DNA from: Pirellulales bacterium
Lineage (GTDB): Bacteria > Planctomycetota > Planctomycetia > Pirellulales > DATAWG01
Length of the DNA: 58,669 nucleotides
Direction of reading: 5' to 3'
Assembly: GCA_036267355.1 (NCBI GenBank)
Contig: DATAWG010000057.1
Coordinates: 1-58,669 of the forward strand
This document shows positions 8,347-16,500 of this stretch, piece by piece; the stretch's first letter is position 1, and the number at the start of each line of letters is the position of its first letter. The translations under genes were made by a program, and so were the position numbers. The notes under the pieces are model-generated. The model was given only the letters and a program-made list of their open reading frames with translations. It searched no databases and was not told the DNA's origin.

Positions 8347-9537
8347 CTAGTCCGTCGTCCAAGTTCCAGTGCCCTTTTGCAACATCTGCTTCACTTCTTT
8401 CTGCTGCTTATCGATGGGAAAGCTATGTGGCAGCCGCGCCAAGGGATTGTCGAAAATCAATCCAACCTTATACGGCTCGAAGCGTCCGTCGGCCGCTGTC
8501 GCGGCGCAGCGCTTGCGGAGCGATTGCATTTCGTCGGCGGTCATGGGCTGAAAATTCTGCGCGACCTGCAAGTTTTGCCGCAACACATCGAGCGATTCCA
8601 TGCCGCTGATCGTTAGTGCCACGGGAAGGCTAATCGCGTAGCGGAGCATTTCTTGGGGCGTGACGACCCCGCGCTTTACTGCCCAGGCGGTGCCCCCCAT
8701 GCTTTTCATTCCCAGCACGGCAATTCCGCGGCGATTGGCTTCCGGCAAAATGATTTGCTCGAAGCTGCGAAACGTCGCATCGAAGGGATTCAGCGGCATT
8801 TGCACGGTGTCGAACGGATAGCCGAGCTGGATCATCTTCAGATGAACTTCGGGATCCTTGTGGCCCGTGAAGCCGACGAACCGCGTTTTGCCTTGCTGCT
8901 TCGCCATATCGAGGGCCTCGATCACGCCCCCTTTGGCATACGCCAACTCGGGATCGTTGTCGAAGCCGACGCCGTGAACCTGCCACAGATCGAGATGATC
9001 GGTGCCGAGGCGCACGAGCGATTGCTCGAGCATTTCCATCGCCAGCGCGGCGCTGCGGCCGTGCGTACACACCTTGGTCATCAAGAACACTTCCTTGCGC
9101 CGCCCTACGAGCGCTCGGCCGAGCCAGTTTTCGCTTTTTCCGTTCCAATATTCCCAGCAGTTGTCGAAGAACTCAATGCCGCCGGCGATCGCTTCGTGAA
9201 CCAAGCGAATGGCGTCGTCGATCGTTTTGGCGTCGCCCAAGTGATGGCCGCCGAGTCCGAGCGCGGCGAGATTCACGCCGGTTCGGCCGAGCGGCCGCTT
9301 GGGGATCGTACCGGCGGCGGCATTTCCATCGCGCGGGGAATTCGTTTGTCCGGCAGTTGGGCTGTCACCGGGGGTTGCCGGATTCGCCGGCGACCCGCCT
9401 GGAGCCGCGGCAGCCAATTGCGCCCGGCCGATCGCTGCTCCTGCCCCGAATGCGGTTAAGGTACGCAAAAAACCCCGTCGGCCGGCGTTGCCGGCAGAGT
9501 CGTTCGATTCGTTCGTTCGTTGCTCGGAGTTTGCCAT
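8347..9537 (-). CDS. Tat-exported aldo/keto reductase (first of pair)
   Basis: A 396-residue paralogue of the next gene. The ATG at 9537 starts a Tat signal with GRRGFLRTL and AFGAGAAIG; a Pro/Gly/Ser-rich linker of about 40 residues follows. The AKR barrel then shows FFDNCWEYWNGKSENWLGRA (Asp, Tyr), VFLMTKVCTHGR (Lys) and HLDLWQVHGV (His). Longer open frame upstream to 9831 overlaps the glycosylase gene on the other strand and is rejected. It is divergent from that gene, with a spacer of about 100 bases that should hold both promoters. Confidence 0.88.
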   Translation of the reverse strand: MANSEQRTNESNDSAGNAGRRGFLRTLTAFGAGAAIGRAQLAAAAPGGSPANPATPGDSPTAGQTNSPRDGNAAAGTIPKRPLGRTGVNLAALGLGGHHLGDAKTIDDAIRLVHEAIAGGIEFFDNCWEYWNGKSENWLGRALVGRRKEVFLMTKVCTHGRSAALAMEMLEQSLVRLGTDHLDLWQVHGVGFDNDPELAYAKGGVIEALDMAKQQGKTRFVGFTGHKDPEVHLKMIQLGYPFDTVQMPLNPFDATFRSFEQIILPEANRRGIAVLGMKSMGGTAWAVKRGVVTPQEMLRYAISLPVALTISGMESLDVLRQNLQVAQNFQPMTADEMQSLRKRCAATAADGRFEPYKVGLIFDNPLARLPHSFPIDKQQKEVKQMLQKGTGTWTTD

Positions 9538-9636
9538 GACAGGCGACTCTATTTTGATTCGCGCGTACCATGAGACTGGCGGCGATTGGCTGCAAAGGCC
9601 GTGCCCCTGGCCCTGATTTTGCTGCATTCGAGCGGA

Positions 9637-10278
9637 ATGATCACAACGTCGGCCGCAGAATTTGTTCCCACGACGCACAGCCTCGCGAAACTGCGCGCCG
9701 CGGCATCGCACTGCGAAGGCTGCGAGCTGTTCCGCCGAGCCACGCAAACGGTGTTCGGCGAAGGCAAACGGCTGGCCACGTTGATGCTGGTCGGCGAGCA
9801 GCCGGGCGACCAGGAAGATCGCGACGGGCATCCTTTTGTCGGCCCGGCTGGGCGGCTATTGGATGAGGTGCTTCAAGAAGCCGGGATCGACCGACAAAAG
9901 GTGTATGTCACCAATGCCGTCAAGCATTTCAAATGGATTCCGCGTGGCAAGCGGCGATTGCATTCGAAGCCGGCTTCGCGCGAAATCAACGCCTGCCGGC
10001 CATGGCTCGACGCCGAAATCGAGGCTGTCGGGCCGCGTGTAATCGTTGCGATGGGCGCCACGGCGGCCCAAGCCTTCTTGGGCCCGAAATTCCGCATCAC
10101 GCGCGAGCGCGGCCAGTGGATCGAACGCGGCGATGATGGCCCAGCACTATTGGCCACCTATCACCCCTCCGCAATCCTCCGGGCCCCCGACCCCGAAAGC
10201 CGGCACCGCCTGCGCGCCGAATTCGTCGCGGATCTGAAGCTCGTGGCCAAGAGGTTGAAGGCCGACAAGAATAGCTGA
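9637..10278 (+). CDS. udgX: UdgX-type uracil-DNA glycosylase
   Basis: A 213-residue member of the uracil-DNA glycosylase superfamily. Motif A reads GEQPGDQEDRDGHPFVGPAG (residues 53-72). The loop KRRLH (105-109) is the mark of UdgX, whose His forms a covalent bond with the sugar of the abasic site after uracil is removed; family 4 enzymes lack it. Motif B is HPSAI (176-180). Cys26, Cys29 and Cys120 fit three ligands of the family Fe-S cluster; a fourth was not found by eye. The ATG at 9637 is preferred because residues before it are a hydrophobic non-family extension; a start at 9586 is possible. Role: DNA repair in the cytoplasm. Confidence 0.85.
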   Translation: MITTSAAEFVPTTHSLAKLRAAASHCEGCELFRRATQTVFGEGKRLATLMLVGEQPGDQEDRDGHPFVGPAGRLLDEVLQEAGIDRQKVYVTNAVKHFKWIPRGKRRLHSKPASREINACRPWLDAEIEAVGPRVIVAMGATAAQAFLGPKFRITRERGQWIERGDDGPALLATYHPSAILRAPDPESRHRLRAEFVADLKLVAKRLKADKNS

Positions 10279-10327
10279 ACTCGGCCGCTATGTTTTTGCG
10301 CCTCTCTCAGACGGATATGATGGCGGT

Positions 10328-10588
10328 ATGGACGACGAAAATCCGTACAAGTCGCCTTCATCCGAGCCAGAGGCTGCGGAACGCAATCCGACCGGGCGCT
10401 GGCGCAAGATAATTTCGAACACGATTTTTGCCGCGGTCGTCCTCACAGCAACCACATGGTCGTGGTATTCCGACAAGTTGACAATCGCAATGCTCTGCCT
10501 GATCGCCGCCGCGCTGATCCGTTGGCTACCGCCCCCGAAAAAGGGACGCAGTTTCCGGTTGATGCGATACCCGCCTACCGAAATTTGA
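10328..10588 (+). CDS. Small membrane protein with N-terminal NPYxSP motif
   Basis: An 86-residue protein. It begins MDDENPYKSPSS, a motif seen at the N terminus of many short planctomycete membrane proteins. Two hydrophobic segments follow (about 30-45 and 50-65) and the tail is basic. Function is unknown. It starts 49 bases after the glycosylase gene on the same strand and may share its transcript. Confidence 0.6.
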   Translation: MDDENPYKSPSSEPEAAERNPTGRWRKIISNTIFAAVVLTATTWSWYSDKLTIAMLCLIAAALIRWLPPPKKGRSFRLMRYPPTEI

Positions 10589-10747
10589 CACCCCGCTCGG
10601 CGAACCGGTATATTGAAGGCCGATTGATCCCGCCGGTCGGTGCGGCCGACTTTTGCTTTCCTGCCTGCCACAACGTCGCATCGCGTTCGTTTGCTTGAGG
10701 CTCGCCCTTACGCCTATCCGTTCCCAAAAAATTCGCGAGGTGTCGCC

Positions 10748-12220
10748 ATGCTGGTCATTCCCGGACAACCTGGCAAAGATTTGTGCGACCGTGGCCTAGG
10801 AATCACCCGGCGAGATTTGTTGCGCGTCGGCGGCTCGGCCGTGTTGGGGCTCACGCTCGGCGATCTGCTCGCGCATCAGGCGCAAGCCAGCGCGACTCCG
10901 GTGGCCGGCGGCGGGCCGGGTTGGGGAAAAGCCAAGAGCGTCATCATGCTCTATCTCCAGGGCGGCCCCAGTCACTTGGACCTGTGGGATCCCAAGGAAA
11001 ACGTGCCCGACAACGTGCGCAGCGCGTTCAAAACCGTGCCGTCGAAAGTGCCCGGCATCGAATTGACGGAGCTGATGCCGAAATTCGGTCAGGTGACCGA
11101 CAAAGTGACGCTTATCCGCTCGATGAGCTACACGCCCAACGGCCTGTTCAACCACACCGCGGCCATCTACCAGATGAACACCGGCTACACGGCCGACAAG
11201 GTCAGCCCGTCGGGCCAGCTCGAGCCGCCGTCGCCGAAGGACTATCCGAACTTCGGCTCGAACATCATTCGCCTCAAGCCGCCGACGGTGCCCATGTTGC
11301 CGTTCGTGATGATGCCGCGGCCGCTGCAGGAAAGCGGAGTGGTTGGAAAGTCGGGCACGGCCGGATTCTTGGGCCGCGCCTACGACCCCTACTATCTCTA
11401 TCCGCCCGGCGACGACATGGACATGAACAAGATGGACCGCATCAAGATCGACGATCTGCAATTGCGGCCGGAGGTGTCGAGCCAGCGATTGGAGCGGCGG
11501 GCAAAGCTCCGCCAATTGATCGACCAAGGCATGCCCGACATCGAACGGGCCACCGCGAAATACGATCTCGATTCCTACTACGACAAAGCGCTCGGGCTGA
11601 TTCTCTCGGGCCGGGCCCGCGATGCGTTCGATCTGAAAAAAGAGCCCGACTCGATGCGCGAGATGTACGGCCGGAACACGTGGGGCCAAAGCTGCTTGCT
11701 GGCCCGGCGATTGGTCGAGGCTGGCACGCGCGTGGTCGAAGTGATCTGGCCGAAGGTGGCCAATTCCGACAACCATTCTTGGGACATGCACGTCGATCTG
11801 ACGAAGCGGATCAAGAACCAAGCGGCCCCGATGTTCGACACCGCTCTGGCCGCGCTTATCGGCGATATGGACCAGCGCGGGCTATTGGCCGACACGCTGG
11901 TTGTGGCCGTGGGCGAATTCGGCCGGTCCCCGCAGCGCGGGCTGAGCACCTCGGGCAACGGCAATAGCCCCGACGGCCGCGACCACTGGCCCTATTGCTA
12001 TACGGCTTGCATCGCCGGCGCAGGTATCAAGCGCGGCTTCGTGTACGGCAAGAGCGACAAAACGGCCAGCGGGCCGCTGGAAAACCCCGTGCATCCGACC
12101 GAGCTGCTGGCGACGATTTACCACGCGGTCGGCCTCGATCCGGCCACGATCATTTTCAACCATCTCAACCAGCCGCGCGAGATGGTGAAAGGATCGGCCG
12201 TGATGGGATTGTTTGCGTAG
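10748..12220 (+). CDS. DUF1501 family protein, Tat-type signal
   Basis: A 490-residue protein of the DUF1501 family, large in planctomycetes and related by fold to sulfatases and alkaline phosphatases. The ATG at 10748 precedes a twin-arginine signal ([20 protein letters not shown]). Family segments are visible: [56 protein letters not shown] and [21 protein letters not shown]. Members are usually next to a DUF1549/DUF1553 cytochrome gene, but none is here, so this copy is an orphan. Exact biochemical activity of the family is not established. Confidence 0.9.
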   Translation: MLVIPGQPGKDLCDRGLGITRRDLLRVGGSAVLGLTLGDLLAHQAQASATPVAGGGPGWGKAKSVIMLYLQGGPSHLDLWDPKENVPDNVRSAFKTVPSKVPGIELTELMPKFGQVTDKVTLIRSMSYTPNGLFNHTAAIYQMNTGYTADKVSPSGQLEPPSPKDYPNFGSNIIRLKPPTVPMLPFVMMPRPLQESGVVGKSGTAGFLGRAYDPYYLYPPGDDMDMNKMDRIKIDDLQLRPEVSSQRLERRAKLRQLIDQGMPDIERATAKYDLDSYYDKALGLILSGRARDAFDLKKEPDSMREMYGRNTWGQSCLLARRLVEAGTRVVEVIWPKVANSDNHSWDMHVDLTKRIKNQAAPMFDTALAALIGDMDQRGLLADTLVVAVGEFGRSPQRGLSTSGNGNSPDGRDHWPYCYTACIAGAGIKRGFVYGKSDKTASGPLENPVHPTELLATIYHAVGLDPATIIFNHLNQPREMVKGSAVMGLFA

Positions 12221-12250
12221 CCGATGGCGGGCGAGCGATTCGCGAGCGGG

Positions 12251-12961
12251 TCAATTCAACAACACCCGGGCGGCAAGCGCGATCGCCGCGGTTTCAGTGC
12301 GCAGCAATCGCTGGCCTAGATCAACGGCCTGCCAGCCTGCGGCCATGGCTTGTTCGACTTCCGCGTCAGTCAATCCGCCTTCCGGCCCGACGGCCAAGCA
12401 AACGTTGTCGCACTGCCCGCCAGCGGATTCTAGTGCCCCGCGCAGCGCCGTCCCGCGGGGGTGAGCGATGAGGCGGATCGCTGTCGCCGGAGCCGATTGG
12501 CAGAAATCGGCGCACGGTTGCGGCTCGGCGACCTCCATCAATCGATTGCGGCCGCATTGCTTTGCCGCTTCGACGACTGCCCTGCGAAACCGCTCGAGCG
12601 CCGAGCCGACCGGCTGCGCCACGCCGCGGGCGGTCGTTAGCGGCACCAATCGTGCGACGCCCAACTCCGTCGCCTTCTCGACGAGCCAACGTTGCCGATC
12701 TCCCTTCGGCATCGCCACGCCCAGCGTGACCGACACGGCCGCCTCCCGGTCGACGAGCCGTCGCGCCGAAACGTTCAGATACACCGCAGCCCGATCCGTT
12801 CGATCCACGACCGCATCGAATTCCGCTCCGCTGCCGTCGAAGAGCACCACCGCCAGGCCGGGCTTTGCCCGCAACACGTGGAGCAAATGGTGAGCTTCCG
12901 GCCCGTCGATGCGGACCTCGCCAAGACCGAGCGGCGGCGGGCAGAAAAAGCGGTCGGGCAA
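12251..12961 (-). CDS. rsmE: 16S rRNA (uracil1498-N3)-methyltransferase
   Basis: A 236-residue RsmE of normal length. The N terminus is PUA-like (MPDRFFCPPP, then HHLLHVLRAKPG). The C-terminal SPOUT methyltransferase domain contains the knot motifs AVGPEGGLTDAEV and LGQRLLRTETAA that bind S-adenosylmethionine. It methylates N3 of U1498 in 16S rRNA of assembled 30S subunits. It is convergent with the DUF1501 gene and divergent from the ATPase gene. Confidence 0.92.
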   Translation of the reverse strand: MPDRFFCPPPLGLGEVRIDGPEAHHLLHVLRAKPGLAVVLFDGSGAEFDAVVDRTDRAAVYLNVSARRLVDREAAVSVTLGVAMPKGDRQRWLVEKATELGVARLVPLTTARGVAQPVGSALERFRRAVVEAAKQCGRNRLMEVAEPQPCADFCQSAPATAIRLIAHPRGTALRGALESAGGQCDNVCLAVGPEGGLTDAEVEQAMAAGWQAVDLGQRLLRTETAAIALAARVLLN

Positions 12962-13024
12962 GATAGAGGTTCCGTGAGGGAGGGACGAGAAGCGGCTCGA
13001 TAGTTTGGCGGCTTGGCGAAACTA

Positions 13025-13083
13025 CCCCGGGAAGGCCGGCGGCGATTGTCGAGGGTGGTGAGACAGAGGCGGCCTTCCCCGGG
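13025..13083. repeat. Inverted repeat between rsmE and the ATPase gene
   Basis: CCCCGGGAAGGCCG at 13025-13038 is nearly complementary to CGGCCTTCCCCGGG at 13070-13083, with 31 bases between. It lies in the divergent spacer and could be a repeat element or a regulatory structure. Confidence 0.5.
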
Positions 13084-13218
13084 CTTGAGGGATGCGGCGG
13101 CGCGAAAATTTGGTTGGAGGCGAAGCTCAAGTTCGCTGGCGATTATACCGATCTAGGAAAAGTTACGCAGGGCACGACGTCGTCATTTCACGCCGCACTC
13201 CGGCTGCAAGGACCAAGG

Positions 13219-14052
13219 ATGGACACCGCCGCCCCCACATCGACCTATCGGGCCCATTGGGGCTTGCGCGAAACGCCGTTTCCCAGCGGGCTCGCGCCTC
13301 GGCTCTTCTTCCAAAGCCCTTGCCACGAAGAAGCTTTGGCCCGGCTCGAATTCCTCGTCGAGCAGCGGCAGCGGCTCGGATTGTTGCTCGGCCTCTCGGG
13401 CACGGGCAAGTCGCTCGTCCTCGACCGCCTGGCGACGAACCTTCGCCGCGACGGAGCGCAGGTGGCCAACCTCAGCTTGCTGGGGATCGATTTGCACGAG
13501 TTTCTTTGGCTCTTGGCGGCCGAGTTGGGATTGAATCCCGATCGGAGAAAATCGCACTTCGAATTGTGGCGTGATTTGATCGATCGGGTCGATGAAAACC
13601 GCTACCAGCAACTCGATACGGTGATTCTGCTGGATGACGCCGACGGGGGCCAGCCCGAGGTACTCGACCATCTGGTGCGGCTGATCCAATCGGATCGCGG
13701 CATGCCGACATCGCTGGTGCTCGTGCTGGCGGCTCCGGCCGAAAAGGTTTCGCGAATCGGCGCCCGGCTGTTGGAGCTCGCCGAGTTGCGAATCGATCTC
13801 GACCCTTGGGAAGAATCGGACACCGCGGGCTATCTGATCTCGGCCTTGTCGCTGGCCGGCCGAAAGACGCTGTTGTTCACCGACGCGGCCGTGCTGCGGC
13901 TTCATGAATTGACCGGAGGCATTCCGCGGCGGGTGAATCAATTGGCATCGTTGGCGCTGGTGGCCGGCGCCGGCCGGCAGCTGACCACGATCGACGCCGA
14001 CACGATCGATTCGGTCTATCGCGAACTAGGCGTCATCGAAACAGCCGCTTAG
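13219..14052 (+). CDS. ExeA/GspA-like AAA ATPase
   Basis: A 277-residue P-loop ATPase. Walker A is GLSGTGKS and Walker B VILLDDAD; the N terminus (YRAHWGLRETPFPSGLAPRLFFQSPCHEEALARLEF pattern) matches the ExeA family, in which a short aromatic segment precedes the AAA core. ELTGGIPRRVNQLA near the end is the sensor 2 region. ExeA-type proteins help assemble type II secretion in proteobacteria; in planctomycetes the role is unclear and no secretion genes adjoin. Peptidoglycan-binding and membrane parts of ExeA are absent. The ATG at 13219 has AAGGACCAAGG upstream. Confidence 0.82.
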   Translation: MDTAAPTSTYRAHWGLRETPFPSGLAPRLFFQSPCHEEALARLEFLVEQRQRLGLLLGLSGTGKSLVLDRLATNLRRDGAQVANLSLLGIDLHEFLWLLAAELGLNPDRRKSHFELWRDLIDRVDENRYQQLDTVILLDDADGGQPEVLDHLVRLIQSDRGMPTSLVLVLAAPAEKVSRIGARLLELAELRIDLDPWEESDTAGYLISALSLAGRKTLLFTDAAVLRLHELTGGIPRRVNQLASLALVAGAGRQLTTIDADTIDSVYRELGVIETAA

Positions 14053-14092
14053 TTGCCGCAATGAAATATCTCGGCGTTCGGAATTCAGAGTG

Positions 14093-14355
14093 CTAAGCCC
14101 GCGGCTTTGCGTGGACAAGTTCTTGGCCGCTTTACCGACGGCTAGCGCCTTGCCGCTCACGCGGGTGAGCGGCAAGGCGCCAACCTGGATTATTCAGTGC
14201 GCCTCACTAAGCCGAAGCGTAGGCGGGGGGGCCACCGAGGCTTATCCTCGCCAACGCTTCGGGCTACCATTTCGCAGCGTGTAACGAATTCACGGTGCCA
14301 TGAATTAATCCGGCTAGCCGCCGGTAGGATGGGCTCAGTCCGTGGGCATGGCAAC
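14093..14355 (+). repeat. R3 repeat interrupted by a MITE-like element
   Basis: 14093-14184 matches the R3 repeat at 32871-33005: GCGGCTTTGCGTGG, GGCTAGCGCCTTGCCGCTCA and the hairpin ending GCGGCAAGGCGC. The match resumes at 14311 with GGCTAGCCGCCGG and ends near GGGCATGGCAACCC. The gap is element A (14185-14313). The whole spacer between the ATPase gene and the next gene is therefore repeat sequence. Confidence 0.7.
14185..14313 (-). mobile_element. MITE-like element, copy A
   Basis: About 129 bp. The ends CTGGATTATTCA and TGAATTAATCCGG are inverted repeats. Inside, in reverse orientation, are CGTGAATTCGTTACACGCTG and TAGCCCGAAGCGTTGGCGAG, which match copies B and C. It has no coding capacity. 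It sits inside repeat R3, so it inserted after R3 did. Confidence 0.65.
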
Positions 14356-14498
14356 CCATCATGCGGTCTCTGGGGCTACGGCGGGTGGTCATCCAATCCC
14401 ACGTAACACTGGGCCGCGGTACGGTTTGCCCTAGTGATACGATTGGCTCGGTATTAAGATGGGAGCAATTCACCCTCCCGTGTGCTGAGGCCGATGCC

Positions 14499-15224
14499 GT
14501 GACTACTGCCGCTGAGCTGAATGCTTCGGTTTCTCATTCTTCCGCCCACTGTTCGCTAGTGATCGACTTGCGCGATCCTGTGTTGGCGGCCTGCCTCGCG
14601 TGGCTGATCCCCGGCGCCGGACATTTCTATCAGCGGCGCTGGGGAAAAGGGGGTCTGTTCATGGTCTGCATCCTCGGCACATTCTTCATGGGAATGTGGA
14701 TGGGGCAGGGAAAAGTCGTCTACGCCTCGTGGCGGCATAACGATCAGCGATATGCCTATTTCTGCCAGCTTGGCGTCGGCTTGCCGGCGCTGCCGGCGCT
14801 GGTGCAGGCGATGCGGATGGGTTCGGATCCGCCGCGGGCGCCGCTCTTCGGCGGAGTCATGGCGCCGCCGCTGATGCCGGGCCAATTGGTTCCGGTCGAA
14901 TGGGCCGAGCAGCAGGTGGCCGCCGGCGAATTCGATCGCGACGATTTTCCCGACTTGGCCGATCAGGCGCCGCCGAAAAATGTCGGCTATCTCTATTCGC
15001 CCAGCACGCAGCGCTACTCATCGAAGGCCACGCGGACCGCCGACCCCTATAGTCAGCTCAGTTCGTGGAACTTCAAGATGGGCCCGTTTTTCGAATTGGG
15101 CACCGTCTATACACTGATCGCCGGTTTGCTCAATGTGTTGGCGATTTACGACTCGTGGGGCGGCCCGGTGCTGATCGCGGGAGAACCGCTCGCCGAAGCG
15201 TCGGAAGAAAAGAAAAACAATTAG
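14499..15224 (+). CDS. Planctomycete membrane protein, DUF6677-like
   Basis: A 241-residue protein. After a short polar start it shows LAWLIPGAGHFYQRRWGKGG, a TM2-like membrane motif, then VCILGTFFMGMWMG and further hydrophobic segments (GVGLPALPALVQAM and VYTLIAGLLNVLAIYDSWGG near the end). It resembles planctomycete DUF6677 proteins of unknown role; the family name is from memory. A GTG at 14499 with TGAGG eight bases upstream is preferred. The only ATG (14361) would translate repeat R3. A small membrane gene follows in the same direction. Confidence 0.65.
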   Translation: MTTAAELNASVSHSSAHCSLVIDLRDPVLAACLAWLIPGAGHFYQRRWGKGGLFMVCILGTFFMGMWMGQGKVVYASWRHNDQRYAYFCQLGVGLPALPALVQAMRMGSDPPRAPLFGGVMAPPLMPGQLVPVEWAEQQVAAGEFDRDDFPDLADQAPPKNVGYLYSPSTQRYSSKATRTADPYSQLSSWNFKMGPFFELGTVYTLIAGLLNVLAIYDSWGGPVLIAGEPLAEASEEKKNN

Positions 15225-15350
15225 ACCGACTATTCATAGTGCCAGGAATTCGCGACACGCTGAGAAATAGTAGCCCGAAGGTTAGCGGTAAGCCGCGGTG
15301 GCTCTCTCGCTTACGCTTCGGGCTAGTGTGGCGCGATGAATAATCCGGGC
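15225..15350 (+). mobile_element. MITE-like element, copy B
   Basis: About 126 bp, beginning right after the stop codon of the DUF6677-like gene. The ends CCGACTATTCAT and ATGAATAATCCGGG are imperfect inverted repeats. Shared inner blocks are CAGGAATTCGCGACACGCTG, TAGCCCGAAGGTTAGCG and CTTACGCTTCGGGCTAGTGT. Flanks are TTAG and CTTG, one base each from CTAG. Confidence 0.7.
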
Positions 15351-15375
15351 TTGTTGGCCGCGGTGTCCGCGAGCA

Positions 15376-15612
15376 GTGAATTTTAAAGATTTAACAGAAG
15401 CATGTGCAGCGATGTTTCTCACTTTGCTTGCCGTCGCACAAATCTGGTATGCATTGCCGCTGGTGGTCTCGATCAGCCTGGTCTATGCGGCGACGCGGCA
15501 CGAACACGTCGGGCCGATTCTGCAACACGCGCTGCGCCTCGGCGTATGGATCGCCGGCTTTATGGGCGTCGTGTTCGGAATTCTATTCTTGCTCGCGCTC
15601 GGAGCGCGATGA
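15376..15612 (+). CDS. Small two-helix membrane protein
   Basis: A 78-residue protein from a GTG at 15376, or 66 residues from an ATG at 15412. Two hydrophobic segments are clear: ALPLVVSISLVYAATR and VWIAGFMGVVFGILFLLALG. No family was recognised. It follows the DUF6677-like gene on the same strand, with element B between them, so the two were probably once a tight operon. Confidence 0.6.
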   Translation: MNFKDLTEACAAMFLTLLAVAQIWYALPLVVSISLVYAATRHEHVGPILQHALRLGVWIAGFMGVVFGILFLLALGAR

Positions 15613-15687
15613 AGCGTGTAACAGGCACGCTCCCGTGTGCTGTGCCGCAGCGCCGAGCAATCGAACTTGCCTGCCACTTGAGCTCGA

Positions 15688-15771
15688 CCGAAAGATAACT
15701 TCTCCACAGACCCCTCTGCCCTTGCGGGGAGGGCCAGGTGAGGGGTTCGAAAAGCGGAAGTTATTTTTCGG
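15688..15771. repeat. Nested inverted repeat containing the CCCCTC/GAGGGG motif
   Basis: The outer arms CCGAAAGATAACTTC (15688-15702) and GAAGTTATTTTTCGG (15757-15771) pair with one mismatch. Between them lies ACCCCTCTGCCCTTGCGGGG plus GAGGGCCAGGTGAGGGGTTCG, the same motif as the insert in argS. It sits between two convergent genes and may also serve as a terminator. Confidence 0.65.
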
Positions 15772-15817
15772 CCGAGCTTAGCGGCGCTGTAGCGTTGTGC
15801 CGCTCGGCCGCCACGGC

Positions 15818-15982
15818 CTACTTCTTCTTCTCGACATGCAGCGTATGCTTGCGCAGCCGCGGGGAATACTTGCTCAGCTTAAGCTTCTCGCCCCCCGACT
15901 TGCGACGAATCGTGTAGTTGTAATCGCCTGTTTCCTCGCAGACGAGGAAGATCGTTTCCACTTTTTTCTTGCTCTTGGCCAT
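15818..15982 (-). CDS. rpmG: Ribosomal protein bL33
   Basis: A 54-residue protein with the L33 pattern [41 protein letters not shown] and [12 protein letters not shown]. It has one Cys only, so it is the zinc-free form. It is part of the 50S subunit. The ATG at 15982 gives the usual length; an upstream ATG adds six residues. No tRNA or secE/nusG follows, unlike the arrangement in many bacteria. Confidence 0.93.
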   Translation of the reverse strand: MAKSKKKVETIFLVCEETGDYNYTIRRKSGGEKLKLSKYSPRLRKHTLHVEKKK

Positions 15983-16139
15983 CCAAGCGACTCCTGACAA
16001 ATGCTAGCGTTCGTGCGGCGATCGGAATGTGCCGCGAAAGCGCCATTCTAATCGCAAGCCGCCGGATGTGGCCAGGGGACCATCGGGGCAAATTCTCCTA
16101 TCCCGACAGACAAAATCGCTTCCGATCAGGCTCGTCTAC

Positions 16140-16167
16140 TGTACAAATTTATAGATGTCCGTATAAT
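16140..16167 (+). promoter_or_regulatory. Sigma-70-like promoter for the 69-residue ORF
   Basis: A perfect -10 box TATAAT (16162-16167) with a weak -35 TGTACA (16140-16145) at 16-base spacing. It lies 74 bases before the ATG at 16242, on the same strand. Confidence 0.5.
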
Positions 16168-16241
16168 GTGCTGGTGAGGGCGGATATCGGCCGCTATTTT
16201 CGGCCCGAAGTCGCAGAATTCACGGTCCACGGAGGTGCCCG

Positions 16242-16451
16242 ATGATTTGTATCTTGAAAGTGCCGACGCCTGAACAACTCGAACCGGAAGAGACCGATCC
16301 TCAGGCGACTGCGGAGGAGCCGCGGGCCGTCGGCCAATTGATGGCAGCGGTGCTCCAGCGATACGGCATCTCAGCCGATGCCGAACTGTTCCGACCGACC
16401 TCCCGCGCCCGCAGCCGTGGCAAGGGAGTCGGCGCGCACGCCGGCTGCTAG
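16242..16451 (+). CDS. Small acidic-to-basic protein of unknown function
   Basis: A 69-residue protein. The ribosome site GGAGG lies seven bases before the ATG and is among the best in the window, and a consensus -10 box lies upstream, so it is likely real. The N-terminal half is acidic (PEQLEPEETDPQATAEEP), the middle could be a helix (GQLMAAVLQRYGI) and the end is basic (SRARSRGKG). No domain or membrane segment. It is convergent with the crotonase gene; no partner can be proposed. Confidence 0.65.
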   Translation: MICILKVPTPEQLEPEETDPQATAEEPRAVGQLMAAVLQRYGISADAELFRPTSRARSRGKGVGAHAGC

Positions 16452-16500
16452 TGGCTTCCTTGCTAGCGCGGCGGGCTCGAGGAAAACGCCGGCCGAAGCT

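Noticed and set aside
14053-14498. tRNA or structured RNA
   Set aside because: The hairpins belong to R3 and element A; no T-loop or acceptor stem was found.
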